Made by a program: the position numbers and the translations under genes | Notes under the pieces: model-generated | Databases searched by the model: none | What the model saw: only the letters and a program-made list of their open reading frames with translations | Told to the model about the DNA's origin: nothing | Shown here: positions 16,225 to 24,764 of the stretch, piece by piece | Position numbering within the stretch: position 1 is the first letter of the stretch | Layout: each line of letters starts with the position of its first letter | Assembly (NCBI GenBank): GCA_002863065.1 | Contig: PKDL01000252.1 | Location: forward strand, 1 to 32,715 | DNA length: 32,715 nt | Reading direction: 5' to 3' | From: Pseudomonadota bacterium | GTDB taxonomy: Bacteria; Myxococcota_A; UBA9042; GCA-2863065

Positions 16225-16246
16225 GCTATATGTTTCATCCTGAAAC
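16225..16246 (-). promoter_or_regulatory. Inverted repeat beside a possible beta-barrel gene promoter
   Basis: A perfect 6-3-6 inverted repeat GTTTCA-TCC-TGAAAC (16232-16246) lies about 115 nt upstream of the beta-barrel gene. Immediately downstream of it on the minus strand is TATAGC (16230-16225), a fair -10 box, so the repeat would cover the -35/-10 spacer as an operator might. The -35 is poor. Treat this as a candidate regulatory site. Confidence 0.35.
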
Positions 16247-16386
16247 TAGCTAAAACCAAAGAAATTACTGAATAAATTCTATATCCAGCCTCTTTGAGTT
16301 GGCGACGATTACCATGGGGTTTTCAGCGGCGTCAATAAAGCCACAGCTGTGTTCGCCACACGAAATGTCGCCCTAGAAGGCAAGTA

Positions 16387-16414
16387 TTGACCTAGCCCCC
16401 CGAACACACAAAAT
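16387..16414 (+). promoter_or_regulatory. Possible ftsE promoter
   Basis: TTGACC (16387-16392) and CAAAAT (16409-16414) are separated by 16 nt, about 165 nt upstream of the ftsE ATG. The -35 matches five of six consensus bases and the -10 about four of six. The long leader it implies would include the hairpin at 16551-16578. Confidence 0.35.
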
Positions 16415-16550
16415 ATTTTGTCTTTTCAATGACTTTAGAACGCCTTCTGCTGTTAGTCATGTCATCAAAGTGCGAAAGATTTACGCGCTACAGAAGATAC
16501 GCAATGCGTAGAAGTATGCGCACTCGTAAAAGGGTGGCTTTTTCGGCACT

Positions 16551-16578
16551 CGGGGGTCCGTGTGGTAGCGTGCCCCCG
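16551..16578 (+). promoter_or_regulatory. Hairpin abutting the ftsE start codon
   Basis: CGGGGG (16551-16556) pairs perfectly with CCCCCG (16573-16578), extended by one T-G pair, around a 14-nt loop. The 3' arm ends at the base before the ftsE ATG, where a Shine-Dalgarno should be; no purine-rich site is seen there. It could limit or regulate translation initiation. No test of stability was possible. Confidence 0.35.
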
Positions 16579-17292
16579 ATGATTCAACTTTACCACGTGT
16601 ATAAGCGGTATCCGAACGGTGTGGAGGCCCTCAACGACGTCAATCTGCGTCTGCATGAAAGCGAATTCGTATTTTTATCGGGACCATCTGGTGCCGGTAA
16701 AACGACGTTGGTGAAAATCCTGCTCGGATACGAGCGACCGACCAGTGGTCAGGTGCTCGTCAATGGCAGGAACCTCGCAGTACTTAGCGAGGGCTCAATT
16801 CCATATTTGCGGCGCAACATTGGGGTGGTCTGGCAGGACTTCAAGCTTCTGAACAGTCGCACTGTCTTCGACAATGTGTCAATATCATTAGAGATACTCG
16901 GCCTTCGGCCGAAGGAGATACAACGTCGGGTAACCCAAATCCTTGAGGTCGTCGGCCTGGAAAGCTACGCGACTGCCCGGCCACAGATGCTGTCGGGTGG
17001 TGAGCAGCAGCGGGTGGCCATCGCCAGGGCCTTGGTAAACGAACCAGCGATACTGCTTGCAGACGAGCCGACCGGAAACTTGGATCCAGACCTCTCCGTA
17101 GAGATCATGAACCTCTTGTTAGACCTTCAACAGCGAGGAACTACGGTCATGGTGGCTACGCACGATAAGTATCTTATAGAGCGGTATTCGCGCCGAACCA
17201 TCCTGCTTAATCGAGGGTATCTCGTAGAAGATGGAATGGGTGACGCTGCAAGTTACCTCGATGATGATGATGAGGAGTTCGCGGGTCGATAG
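16579..17292 (+). CDS. ftsE: Cell-division ATP-binding protein FtsE
   Basis: Cytoplasmic ATPase of the FtsEX complex, which couples the divisome to septal peptidoglycan hydrolysis. Intact ABC motifs: Walker [10 protein letters not shown] (about 35-43), ABC signature [14 protein letters not shown] (about 136-149), Walker [13 protein letters not shown] (about 157-168) and the switch His in VATHD. The ATG at 16579 begins [14 protein letters not shown], as in family members, and gives 237 residues. An upstream in-frame ATG at 16429 would add 50 basic residues not expected in FtsE. The C-terminus carries an acidic tail (DDDDEE) beyond the usual end. ftsX starts 2 nt after its stop. Confidence 0.95.
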   Translation: MIQLYHVYKRYPNGVEALNDVNLRLHESEFVFLSGPSGAGKTTLVKILLGYERPTSGQVLVNGRNLAVLSEGSIPYLRRNIGVVWQDFKLLNSRTVFDNVSISLEILGLRPKEIQRRVTQILEVVGLESYATARPQMLSGGEQQRVAIARALVNEPAILLADEPTGNLDPDLSVEIMNLLLDLQQRGTTVMVATHDKYLIERYSRRTILLNRGYLVEDGMGDAASYLDDDDEEFAGR

Positions 17293-17294
17293 TT

Positions 17295-18194
17295 ATGACA
17301 CTGTATCGGATCAGCTATTTCTTCCGAGAGGCGTTCAAGAACGTCGTCGCATCGCCTGTGCTCACTGTTATCAGTGTACTAACAGTTGCAGTATCACTCA
17401 TCCTAGTGGGTTTTTTCGGCGGATTGCTATCTGCTGCAAGTGACTTGATCGACGGCGTTGCTGAGGACATCAGGATAAGTGCCTATCTGGAACCAGAAAT
17501 ATCAACAGGTGAAGTCGACACCATCATTGAGGCGATCAAGGGCCGTGATGGAGTCGAAGAAGTACGCTTTGTCACGTTGGAAGAGGATAGGGCGCGGAAC
17601 CGGCTGCTACTGAGCGAAGATTTACTAGCGGGTCTTGATGAGCAAAGTATTCCGGCAGCTCCTACCCTAGAAATCATACTTGAGAAAAAACGCAGGCTTC
17701 GTAAAGACGTGGAAGTAATAACGCACTGGGTGGCGCAGCTTCATGGTGTCGACGGCGTCAGCGAAGTCGAAGTCGGCATGGATAAAATTCGATTGGGCCT
17801 CGCGTTCGTAGACGTTTTTAGAACGGTAGCTTGGTCTATCTGCTTAGTGCTTGTGATCGCGGCCGTATTCTTCGTCTTTTCGACGATTAAGATGGCTGTA
17901 CATAATCGTTCCGATGAAATTGAGATCCTCCGCCTGGTGGGTGCAACAAAGTGGTTTATCCGGATGCCCTACTACATTGAGGGGATGTTTCAGGGACTAT
18001 CAGGAAGTATCATTGCGTTTCTCGTCGTACTTTGGGTGCATGCACGCCTAGATACTTACATACGTGAAGAGCACCTGCTTGACTTGGAATTGGACCTGAT
18101 CCCACCGGGGATGATCGTATGGTTCTTCGTGGGAGGAATCGTACTGGGGCTACTCGGTAGCGTCTTATCCGTAGGGCGCTACCTACGGTCCTGA
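17295..18194 (+). CDS. ftsX: Cell-division permease-like protein FtsX
   Basis: Inner-membrane partner of FtsE. A short cytoplasmic N-terminus (RISYFFREAFKNV) is followed by transmembrane helix 1 (about 22-46) and a periplasmic domain (about 47-170). That domain would bind the EnvC-like activator encoded next. Three further helices follow (about 172-196, 225-250 and 265-292). Between helices 2 and 3 lies the FtsX signature NRSDEIEILRLVGATKWFIR. The length of 299 residues is normal. Spacing of 2 nt after ftsE and 19 nt before the next gene indicates one operon. Confidence 0.94.
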   Translation: MTLYRISYFFREAFKNVVASPVLTVISVLTVAVSLILVGFFGGLLSAASDLIDGVAEDIRISAYLEPEISTGEVDTIIEAIKGRDGVEEVRFVTLEEDRARNRLLLSEDLLAGLDEQSIPAAPTLEIILEKKRRLRKDVEVITHWVAQLHGVDGVSEVEVGMDKIRLGLAFVDVFRTVAWSICLVLVIAAVFFVFSTIKMAVHNRSDEIEILRLVGATKWFIRMPYYIEGMFQGLSGSIIAFLVVLWVHARLDTYIREEHLLDLELDLIPPGMIVWFFVGGIVLGLLGSVLSVGRYLRS

Positions 18195-18213
18195 TGGAGG
18201 GCATAGCGGGCTA

Positions 18214-19284
18214 ATGTGGTCCACACTTCTCATAACTGCATGCCTTTATGCGCCACCGTTGGAGACGGTTGAAGACCTACCGAATTTGCTCGGTGAGGAG
18301 TTTGATCTCATTCAGGCCTTGGACAATCTTGACGATGACCGTCGCCTTCAAGAGAAATTATTGGCTGAGAACCAAACGAAACGCGTCGAGGTGATTGCTC
18401 GTCGGGACCGTGCTGCTGCGCGTTATAGTGAAGCGAAGAAGAAGCTCCAACGCGAGCGGAACCGCATACGCCGGCGTATCCAGGTGTATGTTGACTTGAA
18501 GAAAGTAAGGCAATGGCAGTTGCTTGCCAGTGCTGGCGATTATGCGACCTACCTGAGAATGCGTAGAGCTCTGGGCCAGTTGGTGCAGGGAGATGAGTCG
18601 AGGATTCGAGCCTATCATGACATCGTAAAGGCGTATCACACTGCAAAGACGGGACACGAAGAAGAGCTGGCTGAGCTTGATCGCGTGGAAAATCGTATCA
18701 GTGATGCTCGTACGAAGTTGGAGCGAGACAAAGCCATAAAGACGGCGTTGTTGGAGAGCGTTCGAGCGGATAAAAAGTTTTGGCAGAAGGCAGACCGTGA
18801 CCTGGACCGCGCCTCCCTGCGACTCCAGAAGCGCATTGATAATTTCAAACAATGGAAAGACAAGCGCCTGTGGTTTCGCGATCTGAAAGGGCAGTACCTA
18901 AATCCGGTACCTGGCGGTGAAATAAAGCAGGGCTACGGTAAAACCACTCATCCCAAGTTTCAGACGAATACATTTCATCGTGGGCTGCGTATTGTGCCGG
19001 GACGAAAACGGATACGGACCGTTCGAGTAATCTACTGGGGGCGGGTGGTGTATGCGGGCTGGTTACGCGGATATGGGAACACGATCATCGTAGACCATAC
19101 CAAAGGAGACTACACGCTCTATGCGCACTTAGCTGATGTGAACGTCAAGGTAGGAGATGTGTTGAAGTCCAGGCAGGAAATTGGCGTCATGGGCCGCAGT
19201 GGGGCGCTTGACGGAGAGATGGGCCTGTATTTTGAACTCCGCCTTAGCGGAAAGCCTGTAAATCCTATCTCGTGGTTCCGGTAA
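18214..19284 (+). CDS. envC: EnvC-like amidase activator, coiled coil plus degenerate LytM
   Basis: Predicted periplasmic activator of cell-wall amidases, recruited by FtsEX. A short hydrophobic N-terminus (1-13) precedes a long charged coiled coil (about 30-218) and a C-terminal M23/LytM domain (about 235-356). Two of the three zinc ligands of active LytM enzymes are missing: HxxxD reads HRGLR (H255, with R259 in place of Asp) and the HFE histidine is Tyr (LYFELR, Y339). The YAHL histidine (H305) remains. This mirrors E. coli EnvC, which is non-catalytic, and the same LYFE-R and NP-W ending occurs. Its position after ftsEX and before a YibQ-like gene agrees. GGAGG lies upstream of the ATG. 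The amidase partner is not in this window. Confidence 0.9.
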   Translation: MWSTLLITACLYAPPLETVEDLPNLLGEEFDLIQALDNLDDDRRLQEKLLAENQTKRVEVIARRDRAAARYSEAKKKLQRERNRIRRRIQVYVDLKKVRQWQLLASAGDYATYLRMRRALGQLVQGDESRIRAYHDIVKAYHTAKTGHEEELAELDRVENRISDARTKLERDKAIKTALLESVRADKKFWQKADRDLDRASLRLQKRIDNFKQWKDKRLWFRDLKGQYLNPVPGGEIKQGYGKTTHPKFQTNTFHRGLRIVPGRKRIRTVRVIYWGRVVYAGWLRGYGNTIIVDHTKGDYTLYAHLADVNVKVGDVLKSRQEIGVMGRSGALDGEMGLYFELRLSGKPVNPISWFR

Positions 19285-19330
19285 TCTCTTTGCCGATTAT
19301 GAGCCCGGTTCTTCTGTATTGCGGACGCGA

Positions 19331-20227
19331 ATGTTGACTATGCGTGCCTTGTCCATCGTAGCCGTCGTTCTAGCTGGGACGATTATCTGTGGTTCCGGAT
19401 GCAAGAAGCACTCAACATCTATTATTTCCGCCTTCAATGAAGGCACCGCGCTTCGAACACCGTCTGAACGATACGACGTTCCGCGGGCGCCATTACCTAG
19501 GCAGCATCAACCAAACAAGCCAACGACGGTAGCCAATTTTCCAACGATATCGATAGTACTCGATGACGTAGGCCTGAGGCGGAACGCGCATGACCCTTTT
19601 TTAGCAATCCGAGGTTTACGGGGAGCACTGTCTTGGGCCCTTCTTCCCGGTGCTGTGCATTCAATACCCATTGCTAGAGAGCTTGTAGACTTGGGCGAGT
19701 CACTGCTGCTGCATATGCCTATGGAGCCTGCGAAGGCACAACACATCGCCCCGCACCTTGGACGGTACTTGTTATCCCGGCATACGCATGAAGAGATATC
19801 TGCAATTCTATCTGCGGCGTATGAGACATTTCCTTTGGAGATTCGACCTCATTTGGCGGGCCTGAATAATCACCAGGGTTCACGGCTTACGATGTCGCGT
19901 ACCCACATGTCTGCGGTGGTTGCCTCTGTGAAGGCTCGTAATGGGTATATCTTGGATTCCCGAACGTCGGGTGAATCGGTCCTTGTACAATCCGCCCTAG
20001 AGCAGTCGGTTCCTGCGCGAAGTCGAGATGTATTTCTGGATAATATCCGTGAGATTGAGGCCATTCGTGAGCAACTTACAATTGCTGAGGACGTAGCGTT
20101 AGCTAACGGTAGTGCAATAGCAATTTGTCATCCCTACCCGGAAACTGCGCAGGCTCTTGCTCAATGGGTGCATGAACGCAATCAGACGATCAAACTTATC
20201 CCAGTTCGCGCACTAATGCGTAAGTAG
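19331..20227 (+). CDS. YibQ-type divergent polysaccharide deacetylase, probable lipoprotein
   Basis: Family of NodB-like fold proteins usually encoded beside EnvC. Diagnostic motifs are ISIVLDDVGL (about 75-84), SLLLHMPMEP (about 130), GLNNHQGSRLT (about 183), YILDSRTSGESV (about 210) and DVFLDNI (about 235), ending with AICHPYPETAQAL. A basic N-terminus and hydrophobic stretch end in GSGC, a possible lipobox (Cys24 with this start), so it is probably anchored in the periplasm. Start options are TTG 19319, ATG 19331 or ATG 19340; GGA lies 6 nt before 19331. Its substrate is not established for the family from this sequence. It is 46 nt after the EnvC-like gene and likely in the same operon. 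Confidence 0.88.
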   Translation: MLTMRALSIVAVVLAGTIICGSGCKKHSTSIISAFNEGTALRTPSERYDVPRAPLPRQHQPNKPTTVANFPTISIVLDDVGLRRNAHDPFLAIRGLRGALSWALLPGAVHSIPIARELVDLGESLLLHMPMEPAKAQHIAPHLGRYLLSRHTHEEISAILSAAYETFPLEIRPHLAGLNNHQGSRLTMSRTHMSAVVASVKARNGYILDSRTSGESVLVQSALEQSVPARSRDVFLDNIREIEAIREQLTIAEDVALANGSAIAICHPYPETAQALAQWVHERNQTIKLIPVRALMRK

Positions 20228-20244
20228 GGGGGATTAGAATGCGC

Positions 20245-22131
20245 TTACATTTGTGCGAAGGACGAATCATAAAATCCGTCTAGGACATCTTGATAGCGTG
20301 CTTCAATCGCCTTACGTTTTACCTTCAGAGAAGGTGTGAGCGTGCCGTCCTCTACGGAAAAGTCTTCCGCTAGAAGCTTAAACTTCTTGATGGTTTCGAA
20401 GCTTGCGAGCCCCTCGTTCAACACGTCTATATAGTCTTGGTACATACGGTTCACTTCGGCATCTTCGGCCAAGGCGCCATAGCTCAGCGAGCTCTTTCCA
20501 TTCTCCTGGGCCCATACGGTCATCGCCTCAGGATCCATAGTGATCAACGCACTGCAAAAGTTGCGGGCATTGCCATGGACCAGAATCTGGGAAGCTACCG
20601 GGCAAATGGCTTTGAATGAGCCTTCTAGCTGCTGCGGAGCAACATACTTTCCGCCCGATGTTTTGATGAGGTCCTTTTTTCGGTCCGTAATTCGTAGGCT
20701 TCCTTCAGAGGTTAGTTCGCCGATATCACCAGTAGCCAGCCAACCGCCGTCTAGCAGGGTGTCAGCGGTCTTTTCTGGAAGATTCCAGTAACCGCGCATA
20801 ACACCACGGCTTCGAAACAGAATTTCACCATCCTCTGCGATTTGTATTTCGGTTCCAGGCAGTGGAGGTCCAACGGTGCCGAAACGGTTGCTGTCCGGTC
20901 GGTTGACAAAAGAAGCTGCACTGGATTCTGTCAACCCATAACCTTCCAGGATGGTTAGACCTGCAGCATGGAAGAATTCCGCAATGTCTCGGTTCAAGGG
21001 GGCTGACCCTGATATAAAGAACCGGATGCGTCCACCGAATCGGGCGCGTAGCTTTGAAAACACTAATTTGTCCGCAATTCGGAATTTCAATCCGAGTAGT
21101 CCGCTTGGTTCATGGCCTTGTTGAAGCAGTTTAGAGACCTGCTTCCCTACCCCAAGAGACCATTTGAAGATCCCATATTTCAGGCCACCAGCCTCCTTCG
21201 CACCATTGATTACTTTGTTATAGACTTTCTCAAAGATGCGAGGGGCCGCGGCCATGAACGTCGGTTGGACAACCGCAAGATTATCAATGATTTTTGGTAT
21301 TTCACCGTCCACCGCGGTAGGCATGCCTACACGAATGACGATCACTTCCAGCATTTTTCCGAAGGAGTGCGACAACGGTAACCAAAGGAACTGTTTGTCG
21401 TCCTTTGTCATTATCTTTTCGTTGTCGATGACTTCGCAAACGTAGAGCCAGCAGTCGTGGACTAGAATGACGCCTTTGGGATTTCCTGTTGTTCCGGACG
21501 TGTAGATCAGGGTTGCCAAGTCCTCTGGCCCGACAGATGCGATCGCTTCGTCGACGCAGTTAGGCTGGTCGGTCAGCTTTGCCTCTCCCTTGGCAATGAA
21601 GTCAGCCCATGAGAGGACAAAGCCGTCGTCGCTGCTTACGCCATCGATATTTACAATGAAACGAAGGTCAGGCAATTCATCCTGAACTGCACGGACTTTG
21701 GCGGTTTGAGCGTCGTCTTCGCAGAAGATAGCAACCGCACCGGAGTCTTTGAGAATGTATGCACAACCATCTTCCGGAGTGGATGGGTAGACGGTGGTGG
21801 TTGCTGCTCCCGCGCAATTTATTCCCAGGTCCGCCCAAAGCCAATCCACGCGCGTGCTACAGAGCAGTCCGATGCGTTCGCCTTTCGTAATATTCAGCGA
21901 AATAAGGCCAGCCGCGACTTTATCCACGATTGAGCCGACTTGAGACCAGGAGAATGGCTCGAAGCCACCACGACCGTCTGGACGCGAGAATGCCTCAAGC
22001 GTAGGAGTAGAGGCGACTCGTTGGCGAAGCATATCGCCGACGCTAGTTGGGTTGTTCAAATGAACTCCTTCTGCATTAGCTAGTGTTTGGGGTCGGTAAA
22101 TATCGTTGTTTCTGATAATTGCCAAGGCCAA
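20245..22131 (-). CDS. Long-chain fatty acid-CoA ligase (AMP-forming)
   Basis: Activates fatty acids to acyl-CoA through an acyl-AMP intermediate. Motifs run in order: the P-loop LIYTSGTTGNPKGV (about 206-219), FMAAAPRIFEKVYNKV (about 292-307, typical of the eukaryote-like/FadD15 branch), ILEGYGLTESSA (about 392-403), then the hinge GDIGELTSEGSLRITDRKKD and TSGGKYVAPQQLE (about 470-505). The length of 628 residues is normal for this branch. The TTG at 22131 is the first start after an in-frame TGA and lacks an obvious Shine-Dalgarno; another TTG lies two codons later. It follows rsmG by 24 nt and converges on the yibQ-like gene 17 nt away. Confidence 0.93.
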   Translation of the reverse strand: MALAIIRNNDIYRPQTLANAEGVHLNNPTSVGDMLRQRVASTPTLEAFSRPDGRGGFEPFSWSQVGSIVDKVAAGLISLNITKGERIGLLCSTRVDWLWADLGINCAGAATTTVYPSTPEDGCAYILKDSGAVAIFCEDDAQTAKVRAVQDELPDLRFIVNIDGVSSDDGFVLSWADFIAKGEAKLTDQPNCVDEAIASVGPEDLATLIYTSGTTGNPKGVILVHDCWLYVCEVIDNEKIMTKDDKQFLWLPLSHSFGKMLEVIVIRVGMPTAVDGEIPKIIDNLAVVQPTFMAAAPRIFEKVYNKVINGAKEAGGLKYGIFKWSLGVGKQVSKLLQQGHEPSGLLGLKFRIADKLVFSKLRARFGGRIRFFISGSAPLNRDIAEFFHAAGLTILEGYGLTESSAASFVNRPDSNRFGTVGPPLPGTEIQIAEDGEILFRSRGVMRGYWNLPEKTADTLLDGGWLATGDIGELTSEGSLRITDRKKDLIKTSGGKYVAPQQLEGSFKAICPVASQILVHGNARNFCSALITMDPEAMTVWAQENGKSSLSYGALAEDAEVNRMYQDYIDVLNEGLASFETIKKFKLLAEDFSVEDGTLTPSLKVKRKAIEARYQDVLDGFYDSSFAQM

Positions 22132-22155
22132 TGGTCACCGGGGGTAGCGCGTTTC

Positions 22156-22773
22156 TTAGGCCGACAATTTAGCGACCGTGAGATGCCGGACTTGCCCACC
22201 CAGGGTAAACCTATCTCGCTCAATGATTTGTGCTTCCGGTGAAAGTTCAACCGTCTCAGAGCTCATCACGACTGCGATTCCATTCGGGGCCAACAGCGGC
22301 TGAATATGCGTGAACAGTGTGTCTGGAGGAAAGGTGGCGCGGCTTACAACAATATCGAAGAGGCCGTTTAGCGATGGTTCTGGTAGCCGGCCATCGTGCC
22401 ACGACGCATGGTTTAAGCGGGCTTGGCGTATGACTTGAGTAAGGAATGCACCGCGCTTTTTCCTGGGTTCAAGCAGGACCACTTCGAGGTCAGGCCGAGC
22501 TGCTGCCAACGGTATTCCGGGATAACCGGCGCCAGAACCGACATCAATGAGTCGTCCAGTTGTTTCCTGTATTGAGCGGAGTCGTAAAAGAGAGAGCGCA
22601 TCAGCGGTATGCCGGACCTCTGCGAAGGGTAGGTCCGTTTTACTCACAAGATTCACCTTAGGTGCCCACTTTCGAAGCAAATCTAAGTGGACCGATATTG
22701 CTGCAAATGCTTTGTCCTCAATCGAGATGCCAAGAGAAGATATCGCTTTGTGAAGGGTATCAGTATCAGTCAT
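22156..22773 (-). CDS. rsmG: 16S rRNA (guanine-N7) methyltransferase RsmG
   Basis: Methylates the 530-loop guanine of 16S rRNA using S-adenosylmethionine. The family motifs are clear: KVNLVSKTDLPFAEVRHTADAL (about 39-60, the NLt.....evw.rHi.DSl region), the SAM-binding loop DVGSGAGYPGIPLA (about 77-90), and VVLLEPRKKRGAFL (about 98-111). The 205-residue length is normal. It overlaps the end of the upstream TPR lipoprotein gene by 8 nt, so it is probably translated with it, which is an unusual partner for rsmG (often found with parA/parB or mnmG). Confidence 0.95.
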   Translation of the reverse strand: MTDTDTLHKAISSLGISIEDKAFAAISVHLDLLRKWAPKVNLVSKTDLPFAEVRHTADALSLLRLRSIQETTGRLIDVGSGAGYPGIPLAAARPDLEVVLLEPRKKRGAFLTQVIRQARLNHASWHDGRLPEPSLNGLFDIVVSRATFPPDTLFTHIQPLLAPNGIAVVMSSETVELSPEAQIIERDRFTLGGQVRHLTVAKLSA

Positions 22774-24706
22774 CGTCCGCTGGTGGCGCTGCCGCTGCTT
22801 GTGCTTCTGCCTGCTTTACCGCTTCATCGAACATCGCGATGGTTCCATCAGGTAGGTCGGATTGGTTTTGTAATAGCCTTCGCAGCCGAGCAACGGCTTT
22901 GGGATGCTTCAAGAGCGTATGTAATTGCGCAAGGCTTATCACGACTTCTAGTCGTTTGGGATGAAGCGACACCTCCTGCTCAAGCAGCTGTACTGCGGCC
23001 TCAAACTGACCCGCTTGTAGAAGCGGTTCGGCAATCTTCATTCGCGCATCTTTATCGAAGCGGGCGTACTTCGCCACGACAGCAGCTGCCTTATCAGGGG
23101 CATTGGCCATGGTGTGGGCAAAGTACGCTAGGACATGAAGTTCGCCGTCTTTGGGGGATTTCTCGAGCGCGGTTTCCACTAATGCGGCAGCTCCGATTGC
23201 ATTCCCAGTCGAAATACTCAGCTCGGCAAGTCGAATATAGCCCAGCGGTAGTTCCGGAAATCTGTCTCGAAGCTCAGCTGCTTTCTTTTGGGCTTCTGAG
23301 AGCTTTCCGGCCTCCTGTAGAGTGGACGCTAATTGATCAAGGATATCAGGGTCGTAGGGTGCCCTTCGGGCTGCGGATTGGAGGGCATCAATGAGTCGGT
23401 CTGGCTCATTTCGTTCGGCATAGAGAGATGCCAAGCGCATGAGGGGTTCTGCATCTTCTCGGTCTACTTCTGCGGCACGTTCAAGATGGCGTTCCATCCG
23501 GGAAATCTCACCGTCGGCGGCGCAAAGCTCGCTCATGAGAAGGTGCAGTGTGGCTCGTTTGGGAAACATGTTGAGTGCTTCGGCACCGAGCTGTTTAGCT
23601 TTTTCGCGCTTCCCTTTGGCTTCTAATCGCTGGATTCTCAGTTCAACGAGACCGAACGCATCTTTCCCAATCTTCGCGAGGGCTGCTTCTACTTCATCGA
23701 GTTGCTTGGTCAACGGCTCCCGCATTTCTGCCGGTGTGTTGTGCCATCGTTCCATCAAAAGGGCACCAATCGCTGCCCAAACTTCCGCATATGCTGGGTC
23801 CAGCTTGGCGGCCCTTTGTAAGGCTTCATACGCCTGGAAATTGCTTTCGTCTTGCAGGTGGGCAATGCCGAGGAGGTACCAGCCGTGTGGGTCTGGGGCC
23901 GCCTCAACGGCAGCTTTCAATGATTTTATTCCGCGTGCCGGCTGGCCTTGAAGAAGGGCGAGATGTCCTTCTAAAAATTGGACGCCAGCGTCAGTTGGTA
24001 AGTTATGTTTCAGGGCTTCTAATGCCTTTTCCGCATCATTGAATCGCCGTTCTTCAGTGAGTGCCAAGACACCTAACGCATCGCGAAGGGCTTCAAAGTG
24101 CTTTGGGGCGACGGGCGTATTTGGCGTTCGGTCACGTACCGGCGATTTATCCGCCGCGTATACGCCTAGAAATCCATCTGTTTGAATATCTGCTGCATAG
24201 TTCCGGTGGCGTATAGATGTAGCCCCAGCCCGTTCCGATAGCAGTAGGGTCGGCGTAGCCTTGGCCCCTAGGGCAGTGGCTGCAGCGATTAATAGTCCAG
24301 TGCTTTCGATAGACGTGACGGCGATGGTATCCGTCGTCTCCATGAGTCGCGTGGCGAGCGTACTTGGACTGTACGGGGGTCTTCCAAGCGGCTGGGTAGG
24401 TAGTAGAGCTTCCAACCGTGAAGCAATTCCACCTACGAGCTGTCGTAAACCAGCCGCTTTCGTTTTCGCGCCGCTGGTCAACCGGCGAGTTAGCTCGGCG
24501 ACTGGGATGGCGGTATCCGCTGCTAGACGCAACGGAGCGTCGGTAGGGCTCTCGGTAGATTTCTCTGCAGGTTTGGCTTGTTTAGGCTCCGTGACTGTGG
24601 AGCTAGGTTCATTCGGACTCGGTTGCGTTTCTGACTTACACGCAACCAATATGAGCGCGAACGACGCCACGAAGTGGATGGTCTGTTTTGTCGAATAAGA
24701 TAGCAA
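22766..24706 (-). CDS. Large TPR lipoprotein
   Basis: A lipobox LVAC (Cys23) follows a hydrophobic signal. A Pro/Ser/Thr/Glu-rich linker (about 25-60), an uncharacterised domain (about 70-195) and about eleven TPR-like helical pairs to the C-terminus (about 205-630) follow, ending in an Ala/Pro/Asp tail. Examples are GWYLLGIAHLQDESNFQAYE and PYDPDILDQLASTLQEAGKL. It is likely a periplasmic scaffold bound to a membrane. The TTG start is well supported by AGGAG 7 nt upstream. It lies 58 nt after the kinase gene on the same strand, so it may continue the signalling block, and it overlaps rsmG by 8 nt. No specific function can be given. Confidence 0.85.
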   Translation of the reverse strand: MLSYSTKQTIHFVASFALILVACKSETQPSPNEPSSTVTEPKQAKPAEKSTESPTDAPLRLAADTAIPVAELTRRLTSGAKTKAAGLRQLVGGIASRLEALLPTQPLGRPPYSPSTLATRLMETTDTIAVTSIESTGLLIAAATALGAKATPTLLLSERAGATSIRHRNYAADIQTDGFLGVYAADKSPVRDRTPNTPVAPKHFEALRDALGVLALTEERRFNDAEKALEALKHNLPTDAGVQFLEGHLALLQGQPARGIKSLKAAVEAAPDPHGWYLLGIAHLQDESNFQAYEALQRAAKLDPAYAEVWAAIGALLMERWHNTPAEMREPLTKQLDEVEAALAKIGKDAFGLVELRIQRLEAKGKREKAKQLGAEALNMFPKRATLHLLMSELCAADGEISRMERHLERAAEVDREDAEPLMRLASLYAERNEPDRLIDALQSAARRAPYDPDILDQLASTLQEAGKLSEAQKKAAELRDRFPELPLGYIRLAELSISTGNAIGAAALVETALEKSPKDGELHVLAYFAHTMANAPDKAAAVVAKYARFDKDARMKIAEPLLQAGQFEAAVQLLEQEVSLHPKRLEVVISLAQLHTLLKHPKAVARLRRLLQNQSDLPDGTIAMFDEAVKQAEAQAAAAPPADDD

Positions 24707-24764
24707 GGTGTCGCTCCTGAGAGTTGTCGATACCGCGGCTCAGGCTAGCTCCGAGCCTCTTCTT

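Larger units (their letters stand above)
16118..16578. other. Intergenic region, divergent control of the beta-barrel gene and ftsE
   Basis: A 461-nt stretch between divergent genes, AT-rich in its middle part (about 16250-16300). It holds the inverted repeat at 16232-16246, a possible plus-strand promoter at 16387-16414 and a hairpin next to the ftsE start. The frame is open upstream of ftsE from 16429, but the predicted sequence is a basic run unrelated to FtsE, so I treat it as non-coding leader. I see no tRNA or small protein gene here. Confidence 0.6.

Noticed and set aside
16429-16578. 50-residue N-terminal extension of FtsE from ATG 16429
   Set aside because: The sequence is a basic, low-complexity run with no FtsE likeness, and [14 protein letters not shown] at 16579 is the family start.
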